Made by a program: the position numbers and the translations under genes. Positions 1 to 8,188 of a DNA stretch of 64,000 nucleotides are shown one piece after another (positions within the stretch are counted from its first letter, which is position 1; the number at the start of each line of letters is the position of its first letter). The DNA is from Alphaproteobacteria bacterium (GTDB lineage Bacteria > Pseudomonadota > Alphaproteobacteria > JAUHZC01). The stretch covers positions 624,501 through 688,500 of the forward strand of contig CP060236.1 of NCBI GenBank assembly GCA_023898725.1, in the 5' to 3' direction. The notes beneath the pieces were generated by a model. It was not told where the DNA came from. It saw only the letters and a program-made list of their open reading frames with translations, and did not search any database.

Positions 1-15
1 ATTATAGGTATTTAT

Positions 16-306
16 ATGTCACGTGTATGTATTGTAACGGGCAAAAAAACTGAGACGGGGAACAACGTCAGCCACGCAAACAACAAGACCAAACGGCGAT
101 TCTTGCCGAACTTGCAAAAAGCAACGTTCTTGAGTGAGATCCTTGGGCGCACGTTTAGTTTTCGTTTATCGACACGCGGAATCCGTACGATTGAGCACAA
201 GGGAGGCCTTGACCAGTTTCTCGTGAATTCCCGCGCGGCTAAGCTTGACACGTCGCTGTTAAAAATTCGGCGCCAGGTGCAAAAGGCCGCTGAAGTAAAA
301 AAATAA
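16..306 (+). CDS. rpmB: 50S ribosomal protein L28
   Basis: Structural protein of the large ribosomal subunit, 96 residues, a normal length for the alphaproteobacterial form. The N-terminus has the family's Cys-x-x-x-Gly-Lys start (CIVTGKK, residues 5-11) followed by the basic stretch SHANNKTKRRFLPNLQ around residues 19-34. Only one cysteine is present, so this is the zinc-free type. The ATG at 16 gives the canonical start. A strong terminator follows closely, so the gene is transcribed alone or as the last gene of an operon entering from the left. Confidence 0.97.
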   Translation: MSRVCIVTGKKTETGNNVSHANNKTKRRFLPNLQKATFLSEILGRTFSFRLSTRGIRTIEHKGGLDQFLVNSRAAKLDTSLLKIRRQVQKAAEVKK

Positions 307-335
307 AATGCTGCATTATGTTCGTGCGCATAGAG

Positions 336-366
336 AAACCTCAGCTATTAAAGCTGAGGTTTTTCT
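336..366 (+). terminator. Intrinsic terminator after rpmB
   Basis: An 11-bp perfect stem (336-346 with 352-362) closes a 5-nt loop and runs into a T tract. It lies 30 bases after the rpmB stop. The A-rich left arm means it can also serve minus-strand trpS transcripts arriving from the right, so it is probably bidirectional. Confidence 0.9.
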
Positions 367-399
367 ATGGTTATTAAAATGGTAAAAACAGATCGTAAA

Positions 400-1407
400 C
401 TATATGCCCAGACCCAAGCAGTGCTTATAACTAGCAAGTGTTACGTGTGCTATCTCTTTGGCTCTATGGGCATTTTTTCGTAAGATATCATCCAGATAAT
501 CCCTGTTCTCCATGAGGAGGGCTATTTTTTCACGAATGGGCCCAATAGTTGCGCAACAAGAGTCAATAAGCTCTTTTTTAATCACAGAAAACTCTTTACC
601 CGCCCATAGGGCGCACACATGTGCCAGTGATTGATTGGTAAGAGCACTGTATATTTGACCAAGGTTAAAAGCTTCTGGTCTTTCTTGTGCCTCTACTATT
701 GTTCCTGGAAAAGGAAAGGCATCACTCTTTGCCTTGCGAATTTTGACTGCAATAGCCTCATCTGTGTCATTCAAAAGGATACGAGAGAGCTCAGAAGGAT
801 CTGATTTGCTCATTTTCTTTGTGCCATCCCGCAAACTCATGATACGAGCTCCCTGCGCAACAATCAGAGGCTCAGGGACTGTAAAAACAGGCGCGTCATA
901 GTGATGGTTGATCGATTGTGCGATATCACGGGTAAGCTCAAGGTGTTGTTTTTGATCGTCTCCTACAGGTACGGCATCTGCACGGTATAGCAAAATATCG
1001 GCAGCCATGAGAACGGGGTAAGCGTATAAACCAAGATTGGCGACTTCTTTATTTTTCCCGGCCTTATCCTTGAATTGTGTCATACGGTTCAACCATCCTA
1101 AGGGTGTGTGACAACCCAGAAGCCAGTATAGTTCGGTGTGTTCGGCAACATGGCTTTGTTGAAAAAGAACATGTTTATGAGGATCAATCCCACAAGCAAT
1201 ATAGGTTGCGAGTAAAAAACGGGCATTAAATTGCAGGGTAGTGGGGTCTGTGTCCACCGTAAGTGCATGAAGATCCGCAATAAAGAAAAAACACTCATGA
1301 ATATTGTGCGTTGGTGATAGCCAGTTGCGAATAGCACCAAGGTAGTTACCCAGATGGATGCGTCCAGTGGCTTGTATGCCTGAGATGATACGTTTGTGAT
1401 GTGGCAT
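400..1407 (-). CDS. trpS: Tryptophan--tRNA ligase
   Basis: Class I aminoacyl-tRNA synthetase that charges tRNA-Trp in the cytoplasm. It is 335 residues, normal for bacterial TrpS. The HIGH-type signature appears as GRIHLGNYLGA at residues 15-25 and the KMSKS loop is exact at residues 198-202 (KKMSKSDPSE). The motif GDDQKQHLELTRDIA near residue 150 is also typical of TrpS. The start codon directly follows the murJ stop with no spacer, so the two genes form a murJ-trpS operon, an arrangement common in alphaproteobacteria. Confidence 0.97.
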   Translation of the reverse strand: MPHHKRIISGIQATGRIHLGNYLGAIRNWLSPTHNIHECFFFIADLHALTVDTDPTTLQFNARFLLATYIACGIDPHKHVLFQQSHVAEHTELYWLLGCHTPLGWLNRMTQFKDKAGKNKEVANLGLYAYPVLMAADILLYRADAVPVGDDQKQHLELTRDIAQSINHHYDAPVFTVPEPLIVAQGARIMSLRDGTKKMSKSDPSELSRILLNDTDEAIAVKIRKAKSDAFPFPGTIVEAQERPEAFNLGQIYSALTNQSLAHVCALWAGKEFSVIKKELIDSCCATIGPIREKIALLMENRDYLDDILRKNAHRAKEIAHVTLASYKHCLGLGI

Positions 1408-2961
1408 TTATTCTGCGCCCTTACGCGTAAACTGTTTATAAAAAAGGAGGACATCGTATGTGCCACTTTTATGACATAAAAGCGCGTAAAAGCCTATCCC
1501 AAGAATCAAAAAAGCAGAGAGTGCGATAATTTGGTGGATAATCCATGTGTCCTGCCATCCAGTTATAATGCTTTTCAAAAGGACTAAAAAGCCTGCAAAT
1601 CCAAAGGAAATTACTAAGATGCGTGCTATAAACAGACGCAACGCTTTGGAAATAAGGAACTGCTTCCGGGAACAAAGAATCATGAAAAGCATCAGTGTAT
1701 TTGCCCAGGATGCAAGCGCTGTTGCTACGGCAATGCCAATATGTTCATACCGCCCAATCAACGCAAGACTTAAAGCAATGTCAAGGATAATTGAAAGAGC
1801 CCCGGTGGTTAGAGGTGTGCGTGTGTCTTCATTAGCAAAAAAGCTTGTCGTCAGGAGTTTCACAAGAATATAAGCAGGAAGACCTACTGCCATCATGCGC
1901 AATGCCCCCGCTGTGGCAGCAGTGTCAGAAGCGAGAAATTTCCCGTGTTCAAAGAGAACTGTAACAATAACATCAGCAAGACAAAACAAGCCCACAGCAG
2001 CAGGAAGTGTTAAAAACAATACTAATTCAAGGGCTTTATTTTGGGTATTAAGCGCATGGGTAATATCAGCGTTTTTAAATTGGCGCACAAGCGTAGGGAG
2101 CATGGCAGTGCTGATTGCCGTACCAATGACACTCAAGGGAAGTTGGTTCAAGCGCTCTGCAAACTCAAGATAGGATACACGATCATTGGGAAGGTTGGAG
2201 GCAATCATTGCACCCACCAGAATGTTAATTTGAACAACACCGCCACCGGCAAGGGCCGGGATAATTTTTCGAAAGAACTTCTTGACTGTGGGGGTAATGT
2301 GGGGTCGACGCGGTGTCAGTGAAATATTCAGTTTGTGAGCTGGGAACCACACCCAAGCCCATTGCACTATCCCACATGCTAGAATGCCAATGGCCATGGG
2401 AACGCCTTTGTTTTCCATAAAGGGGTAGAGGCCCAGGAATACCACAATAATAGCAATATTTCCCAACGTTGGTGATGAGGCAACAGCAGAAAATCTCTGA
2501 TGTGAGTTTAAAATTCCACTGTAAAAAGCACACAAAGAGATAAAAAGAATAAACGGAAAAGTGATGCGGGTGAAAAGGATGGTATGCATAAGACGCTCAG
2601 GGGTGCTTACGAAGCCAGGAAGAAGAAACGTCACAATATTCTCCATATAAACTTCAGCAACCATCACAAGAATGATTAGTGTAGTGAATAAAATATTGAA
2701 GATATCTTGTGCGAGGGCGTGTGCCGATTTCTTGCCATGTGTGCTCAGTTCTCGCGTGTACATGGGCACGAAAACAGCGTTAAAGGCACCTTCTGCAAAA
2801 ATACGGCGTAAAACAGCCGGGAATTTGGTGGCCATCGTTAGCGCATCAGTTATGGGGCCAGGCCCAAGAAAACTTGCCATCATCATGGTGCGGAAGAATC
2901 CAAAAATGCGACTTCCTATAGTGTGCAGGGCAACGGTGCCGAACGATCGGTAAAGCCTCAT
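1408..2961 (-). CDS. murJ: Lipid II flippase MurJ
   Basis: Inner-membrane MOP-superfamily flippase that moves lipid II across the membrane for peptidoglycan synthesis. It has 517 residues and hydrophobic segments throughout, consistent with the 14-helix MurJ fold. The N-terminal signature FPAVLRRIFAEGAFNAVFVP, around residues 48-67, is the MviN/MurJ family hallmark. It is the first gene of the murJ-trpS operon and is divergent from the CNNM/CBS gene; the 177-base gap between them must hold both promoters. Together with dapF later in the window it implies that peptidoglycan is made. Confidence 0.96.
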   Translation of the reverse strand: MRLYRSFGTVALHTIGSRIFGFFRTMMMASFLGPGPITDALTMATKFPAVLRRIFAEGAFNAVFVPMYTRELSTHGKKSAHALAQDIFNILFTTLIILVMVAEVYMENIVTFLLPGFVSTPERLMHTILFTRITFPFILFISLCAFYSGILNSHQRFSAVASSPTLGNIAIIVVFLGLYPFMENKGVPMAIGILACGIVQWAWVWFPAHKLNISLTPRRPHITPTVKKFFRKIIPALAGGGVVQINILVGAMIASNLPNDRVSYLEFAERLNQLPLSVIGTAISTAMLPTLVRQFKNADITHALNTQNKALELVLFLTLPAAVGLFCLADVIVTVLFEHGKFLASDTAATAGALRMMAVGLPAYILVKLLTTSFFANEDTRTPLTTGALSIILDIALSLALIGRYEHIGIAVATALASWANTLMLFMILCSRKQFLISKALRLFIARILVISFGFAGFLVLLKSIITGWQDTWIIHQIIALSAFLILGIGFYALLCHKSGTYDVLLFYKQFTRKGAE

Positions 2962-3138
2962 TTTTATGTATTCCTGTCATTTAAAATTTTATCCTTATGG
3001 TTTTCAGTGCTAAAGTCAATTCATTAGAAGTTCAAGGAAATTCTTGATACTCGGTGTTGAACTGTGCGAAGGTCATTGCGCGGCGTGTGTATGCGTTCGT
3101 GATAAAATACCCTTACAATAGAGGTTAGCTTTTTCTTC

Positions 3139-4416
3139 ATGTCTTTAGCGTTTTATGTGATTCTTGTTCTTTTTCTCGTGGCTTTTTCTGGTGTTCTTTC
3201 TGCAGCTGAGACTGCTTTTGTGGCTGCTTCTAATCCGCGATTGCTACGCAGTGCACGTGCAGGCAATAAGGCTGCTGGGCGTGTTTTAAAACTACGCAAA
3301 CGCATGGCTCGATTGCTGGGAGGGCTTTTAATTGCTAATACATTAAATAACAGTCTTGCTTCGGCGGTAACGACGCATTTGTTCACTCAGGCGCTGGGTG
3401 AATCGGGCATGCTCGTTGCAACAGCAATGATGACGGTTATTCTTGTGATTTTTGCTGAAGTTCTTCCAAAGACGATTGCCCTTAATTTTCCTGAAAGATT
3501 CACATTTTTCTCGGTTCCATTTGTGAATGCCTTATTCTTTGTTGTGTCCCCCCTTGTGCAATGGATCGAATGGTTAGTTTCCTCACTTTTGCGTGTAATT
3601 GGGGTACGGGTTCGTAGCAATTTTGAATCAACTATTTCGGTTGAGGATTTGCGGGGATTTATCGATAGTCATCAAGGGGCTTCATCAAAAGAAGCCCAGG
3701 AGCGAGCGATGTTAAAAAGTATCCTCGATCTTGCCGATGTGAAAATTGCTGAAATAATGATCCATCGCAAAAATGTCTTGATGCTGAATTTGAACGATGC
3801 GCCTGCAAAGATTTTGCAAGAAGTACTTAAAAGCCCCTATTCCCGTATCCCAGTTGTGCGGGGAAGCGCGGACGAAATTGTGGGTATTATGCACACAAAG
3901 AGATACCTGCATGCATTGGCTGATGCCGGCAATAATCCCTCGAAGGTTGTGCTGGAGGATGTGACGGATAAACCATGGTTTATTCCTGAAACCACAACGC
4001 TTCTTGATCAACTACAGGCCTTTCGTCAGCGCTGCAAACATTTTGCTATTGTTGTAGATGAATATGGGTCCTTTGAGGGAATCGTTTGTTTGGAAGATAT
4101 TCTCGAGGAAATTGTGGGTGAAATTAATGACGAGTTTGATGTTGAAAGTGAAGATGCTGTGCCAACACAAGATGGTGGCTATCTTGTTGAGGGTGCCACC
4201 ACAATTCGTGATTTGAACCGTCAATTTGACTGGTCGCTGAGTGATAAAAATGCAAGTACGCTTGCGGGTGTTCTTCTGTATGAGTCACGCAGTATTCCTG
4301 CGGTTGGTCAGGCGTATATGATACAGGGGTTTCGGATTCGTGTGCTACGGCGGGTGCGTAACCAAATAACCCTTCTGAAAGTAACACCACCTGCACGTAA
4401 AGAAGAAATCCTTTAG
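3139..4416 (+). CDS. CNNM/CBS-domain membrane protein (HlyC/CorC family)
   Basis: Membrane protein of 425 residues with the usual three-part architecture. A DUF21/CNNM transmembrane domain fills about residues 1-190 (hydrophobic helices near 1-20, 55-80, 95-115 and 125-150). A pair of CBS domains follows at about 200-320, including GSFEGIVCLEDILEEIVGEI near residue 320. A CorC_HlyC domain closes the protein at about 335-420. Family members are linked to magnesium or cobalt efflux and older names call them hemolysin-like, so the substrate is not certain here. The gene ends two bases before the convergent bolA stop. Confidence 0.9.
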   Translation: MSLAFYVILVLFLVAFSGVLSAAETAFVAASNPRLLRSARAGNKAAGRVLKLRKRMARLLGGLLIANTLNNSLASAVTTHLFTQALGESGMLVATAMMTVILVIFAEVLPKTIALNFPERFTFFSVPFVNALFFVVSPLVQWIEWLVSSLLRVIGVRVRSNFESTISVEDLRGFIDSHQGASSKEAQERAMLKSILDLADVKIAEIMIHRKNVLMLNLNDAPAKILQEVLKSPYSRIPVVRGSADEIVGIMHTKRYLHALADAGNNPSKVVLEDVTDKPWFIPETTTLLDQLQAFRQRCKHFAIVVDEYGSFEGIVCLEDILEEIVGEINDEFDVESEDAVPTQDGGYLVEGATTIRDLNRQFDWSLSDKNASTLAGVLLYESRSIPAVGQAYMIQGFRIRVLRRVRNQITLLKVTPPARKEEIL

Positions 4417-4418
4417 TA

Positions 4419-4715
4419 CTAGTTATGGGGTTCCTTGAGAGCAAGAACCTTTTCTTCAGGAGCAAGCAGAATCAGTGTGATAGCATGCAATCCCGTATGA
4501 AATTCGGCTGCTAGTAAGCTGTGAATATAGCGGTGACGTGCAATCCGGCTCATACCCTGAAAGTGAGTACTGATAACCCTGATTATCAGGTGCGTTTCTT
4601 CACCACCGGGATTTTCCTTGTGTTTAGCATGTTTGGCAGAATCATTTGTAATGGTGAGAGCGCAATCCCTGAGTGCAGCCGACAAAACTTGTTTTATTCG
4701 CATTGTTCGAATCAT
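4419..4715 (-). CDS. bolA: BolA family protein
   Basis: Small protein of 98 residues with the BolA fold. Visible signatures are the GEETHLIIRVISTHFQG segment (about residues 38-54), then SRIARHRYIHSLLAAEF, then the conserved helix start HAITLILLAPEE. BolA proteins pair with monothiol glutaredoxins in iron-sulfur handling or act as stress regulators. It is divergent from the J-domain gene, with 35 bases between the two starts, a neighbourhood seen in other alphaproteobacteria. Confidence 0.93.
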   Translation of the reverse strand: MIRTMRIKQVLSAALRDCALTITNDSAKHAKHKENPGGEETHLIIRVISTHFQGMSRIARHRYIHSLLAAEFHTGLHAITLILLAPEEKVLALKEPHN

Positions 4716-4750
4716 ATCTCTTGAATTTTTCGTAAACCACTCTCATATTA

Positions 4751-5347
4751 ATGCCTGTTATGGCACGACTGAAAAAAACATTAAAGCCTGTTTTCGATGA
4801 GGCGCAGAACACTACACCGGTTTGTCATCACGAGGGGTGTTGCGAGAGTGCTCATTATCGTGCTCCCAAAGATCGGCATTTGCGAGAGTATCATTGGTTT
4901 TGTTTGAACCATGTGCGCAGTTATAATTCTGATTGGAATTTTTACAAAGGCATGACACCTGGGGCTATTCAAAGTCACCAGCACGCTGATTTAACCTGGC
5001 AGCGGCCATCATGGCCTGTTCACGAACACCATGCCAAGAGTGCTCGTCTGCGTTTCGAGGTCCTGGAAGCTGTAGGGCGATCTGTGCAATTGACGGAAGA
5101 AGAGCGTAATCTTTTTCCGCCACACACCCCTGAAGGGAAAGCGTTGGCTTTCTTTGGATTGGAATATCCCTGTGATTTTGATGACGTAAAAAGAGCCTAT
5201 AAGCAAATTATCAAAGTACATCATCCAGATATTAATAAAAATTCCCGCACAAGTCATGAGCAGATGAAAAAAATTAATGAAGCATACAATGTTTTATCAA
5301 AAACTTTTCGCAGCCAGATATCCCAAAGATATAGATCTAATAGTTAA
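4751..5347 (+). CDS. J-domain (DnaJ-like) protein with N-terminal Cys/His region
   Basis: Protein of 198 residues. The C-terminal third is a J domain: ALAFFGLEYPCDFDDVKRAY leads into the HPD motif at residues 158-160, followed by a helix with KINEAYNVLS. J domains stimulate the ATPase of DnaK-type Hsp70s. The N-terminal part has cysteines at 25, 30, 31 and 51 with nearby histidines, a possible metal site, and lacks the DnaJ zinc-finger and Gly/Phe regions, so this is a specialised co-chaperone and not DnaJ. An in-frame ATG at 4760 is an equally possible start. The partner chaperone and client are unknown. Confidence 0.88.
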   Translation: MPVMARLKKTLKPVFDEAQNTTPVCHHEGCCESAHYRAPKDRHLREYHWFCLNHVRSYNSDWNFYKGMTPGAIQSHQHADLTWQRPSWPVHEHHAKSARLRFEVLEAVGRSVQLTEEERNLFPPHTPEGKALAFFGLEYPCDFDDVKRAYKQIIKVHHPDINKNSRTSHEQMKKINEAYNVLSKTFRSQISQRYRSNS

Positions 5348-5361
5348 TAGTTTCTCCATGC

Positions 5362-7998
5362 TTAGGAACAAAAAGAAGCAATTGCATCGAAAACACGAGC
5401 AGGATCTTGAGGGGTATTGCCTCCGGCTTGTGCCATGTCTGGTCGTCCACCACCACCTGTACCGTTTAGGGCTTCTGAACCAGCCCTTACAAGATCAACA
5501 GCGCTATACCGATTGGTGAGATCATCCGTTACGCCAACTACTAAAGAAGCTTTGCTCTCATTAGTGCTCAACAAAATAACAATGCCAGATCCAAGGTCTT
5601 TTTTTGCATGATCTGCCATGGGGCGAAGATCTTGGGGGCTAACACCGCTCATCGTTTTAAAAAGAACTTTTATACCATGCATATCACGCAAATCAGAGCC
5701 CTGATGTTTTGTTGCTGTTTGGGTGTGGCCTACCTTACGATCCTTTGCGAGACGTTTGTTGTCTCTCAGAAGTTTAATGGTTTTTTCAGGAACATCAGCG
5801 GATGTGCATCCGAGGGTTTCTGATGCAACTTTTAGAATATCACGCTGAGAAAAAAGATACTCTTCGGCAGCTTTTCCCGCTAACGCTTCAATGCGCCGGA
5901 TACCGCCAGCAATTCCTGATTCAGAAATAATAACAAAAACCCCAATTTCCCCTGTATGTGCGACGTGAGTGCCGCCACAAAGTTCCACAGAGTAGGCCGT
6001 TTGATTGGATGGTTCCTCTACACGAATTACACGGACGCGATCACTGTATTTTTCCCCAAAAAGCGCTAAGGCCCCGCTGGTAATTGCCTCATCTGGGGTC
6101 ATCTCTGTCGTAATTACAGAGGCATTTGCACGAATAATTGTATTGATGTCTGCTTCAATGGTTCTGCGCATAGCATCGTCAACTCTGTCAGGGTGGCTAA
6201 AATCGAAACGCAACCGATCTGCCGTTACCAAAGAGCCCTTTTGTGTGACATGAGTACCTAGGAATTTTCTGAGGGAACTGTGCAAAAGATGTGTGGCAGA
6301 GTGGTGCGCACGAACGGCAGTGCGGTGTTTTGTATCAATAGTGAGGGTGATACAATCGTGAACGGTAAAAACACCCTGTGTAACTTGGATAGTGTGTACG
6401 TGAAGCCCCCCCGCCTTTTTGTGTGTGGCTGTAACCGTAGCATGCGTTTGGGGCGTTTTTCCCAGAATGTCACCAGTATCGCCGATTTGTCCCCCAGATT
6501 CAGCATAAAAAGGGGTGGCGTTGCTGAGCAAATACCCTTTCTGTCCCTCTGTCCGTGTTTCAACAGGTGCCCCGTTTTCATCGAAAAGACCGCAAATGAC
6601 ATTCGTGACGGATGTATGATGGTATCCAACAAACTCCGTATCTCCATGGATTGCCTTGAACTCCAACCAGAGGGCGTCATCATTACTTGCGCTTGATCCA
6701 ACCCAAGATTTTCGTGCGCGTTCTTTTTGTATGGCCATGGCATCATCAAAACCACGTTTATCAACGGTGATGTTCTGAGATTTCAGGATGTCTTGTGTGA
6801 GATCGAGAGGAAATCCGTAAGTATCATAAAGATTAAATGCCACATCACCAGGAAGAGTTTGCGTGGAACCAAGGCAGGCTGTTGCCTCATGGAGGAGGTG
6901 TAGGCCTTTCCCCAAGGTTGTTTGGAAGCGCTCTTCTTCACGAAGGAGCGTACTTTCTATGAGTGATTGCGCACGCACAAGCTCAGGATACGCTTCCCCC
7001 ATCGAGGTAAGAAGTATAGCTACTAGTCTGTGCATAAAGGGATTCTCAATGCCAATGATATGAATATGCCGCATGGCACGACGCATAATACGTCGTAAAA
7101 CATATCCTCGCCCTTCGTTACTAGGCATCACACCATCCGCGATTAAGAAACAGCAGGCACGCAGGTGGTCTGCAATCACCCGATGAGAGATAGCATGTTT
7201 CCCTTGGGGATCTGTCTGTGAGTAGGTGGCGGATCCATTGATCAGGGTTTTAAAAATATCCGTCTCAAAGTTATCATGAGTATTCTGCAAAACGGCCGCA
7301 ATGCGCTCAATCCCCATGCCGGTATCAATACAGGGTTTAGGAAGAGGTGTGCGCGTTCTATCAGCATGTTGGAGAAATTGCATAAAAACAAGATTCCAAA
7401 TCTCCACATAGCGATCGCCATCTTCATTAGGTGTTCCCGGTAGGCCGCCAGCAATATGTGCCCCGTGATCATAAAAAATTTCCGAACAAGGGCCGCACGG
7501 ACCTGTGTCCCCCATTGACCAAAAATTATCAGATGTTGCGATTCCTATGAGGCGATCTGATCCAAATCCGGTGACCTTTTTCCAAATATCTGCAGCCTCT
7601 TGATCCTCATGATAGTGTGTAATGTAAAGGCGCTGAGGATCTATATCATATTCTTTTGTCAGAAGATTCCATGAGAAGGCAATAGCCTCATCTTTGAAAT
7701 AATCGCCAAAAGAAAAATTCCCCAGCATTTCAAAAAACGTATGATGACGCGCTGTATGTCCTACATTCTCGAGATCATTGTGCTTACCCCCAGCACGGAC
7801 ACACTTTTGGACAGACGTGATGCGCGGTGCCGCGGGTTCTTCAGCGCCCGTAAAGTGATTTTTAAACGGAACCATTCCCGCATTTACAAACATAAGCGTT
7901 GGATCGCTGTGGGGAATGAGAGGGCTTGATGTCAAGTGTTGATGGCTGTGCCTCTGGAAATAGTCCAAAAATGTCGTACGAATTTGCCGAGTAAGCAT
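5362..7998 (-). CDS. alaS: Alanine--tRNA ligase
   Basis: Class II synthetase charging tRNA-Ala, 878 residues, a full-length bacterial enzyme. The N-terminus (MLTRQIRTTFLDYFQRH, then SSPLIPHSDPTLMFVNAGM) is the standard catalytic-domain start. The editing domain is complete: HHSATHLLH carries the zinc-binding histidines and CGGTHV the zinc cysteine. The C-terminal C-Ala region ends with the Gly-rich GGGGRPDMAQAGG motif. It is convergent with the J-domain gene, 14 bases apart. It is separated from rnr by about 190 bases that contain a plausible own promoter. Confidence 0.98.
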   Translation of the reverse strand: MLTRQIRTTFLDYFQRHSHQHLTSSPLIPHSDPTLMFVNAGMVPFKNHFTGAEEPAAPRITSVQKCVRAGGKHNDLENVGHTARHHTFFEMLGNFSFGDYFKDEAIAFSWNLLTKEYDIDPQRLYITHYHEDQEAADIWKKVTGFGSDRLIGIATSDNFWSMGDTGPCGPCSEIFYDHGAHIAGGLPGTPNEDGDRYVEIWNLVFMQFLQHADRTRTPLPKPCIDTGMGIERIAAVLQNTHDNFETDIFKTLINGSATYSQTDPQGKHAISHRVIADHLRACCFLIADGVMPSNEGRGYVLRRIMRRAMRHIHIIGIENPFMHRLVAILLTSMGEAYPELVRAQSLIESTLLREEERFQTTLGKGLHLLHEATACLGSTQTLPGDVAFNLYDTYGFPLDLTQDILKSQNITVDKRGFDDAMAIQKERARKSWVGSSASNDDALWLEFKAIHGDTEFVGYHHTSVTNVICGLFDENGAPVETRTEGQKGYLLSNATPFYAESGGQIGDTGDILGKTPQTHATVTATHKKAGGLHVHTIQVTQGVFTVHDCITLTIDTKHRTAVRAHHSATHLLHSSLRKFLGTHVTQKGSLVTADRLRFDFSHPDRVDDAMRRTIEADINTIIRANASVITTEMTPDEAITSGALALFGEKYSDRVRVIRVEEPSNQTAYSVELCGGTHVAHTGEIGVFVIISESGIAGGIRRIEALAGKAAEEYLFSQRDILKVASETLGCTSADVPEKTIKLLRDNKRLAKDRKVGHTQTATKHQGSDLRDMHGIKVLFKTMSGVSPQDLRPMADHAKKDLGSGIVILLSTNESKASLVVGVTDDLTNRYSAVDLVRAGSEALNGTGGGGRPDMAQAGGNTPQDPARVFDAIASFCS

Positions 7999-8028
7999 AG
8001 TGAGTATGGAGTTACTTTTTATTACTCA

Positions 8029-8057
8029 TGTATAGCTATTTTCCCAGTCAGGCGCAA
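8029..8057 (-). promoter_or_regulatory. Possible sigma70-type promoter for alaS
   Basis: Read on the minus strand, TTGCGC (8052-8057) and TATACA (8029-8034) are separated by 17 bases, 31 bases or more upstream of the alaS ATG. The match is partial (3/6 and 4/6 to consensus), so this is tentative. The rest of the 7999-8188 gap shows no gene. Confidence 0.35.
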
Positions 8058-8188
8058 CACTTCCTAAGAGTCCCTTGTTTTTGGGTCTCCTTTACGAATA
8101 GGTTGTGTGTTTTTCTTTCACAGCCTGGCTTTTCACCTTCAGATAAAAAAATTCTATAGTTTTGATGGTAATTTTTTCTCGTAATTTA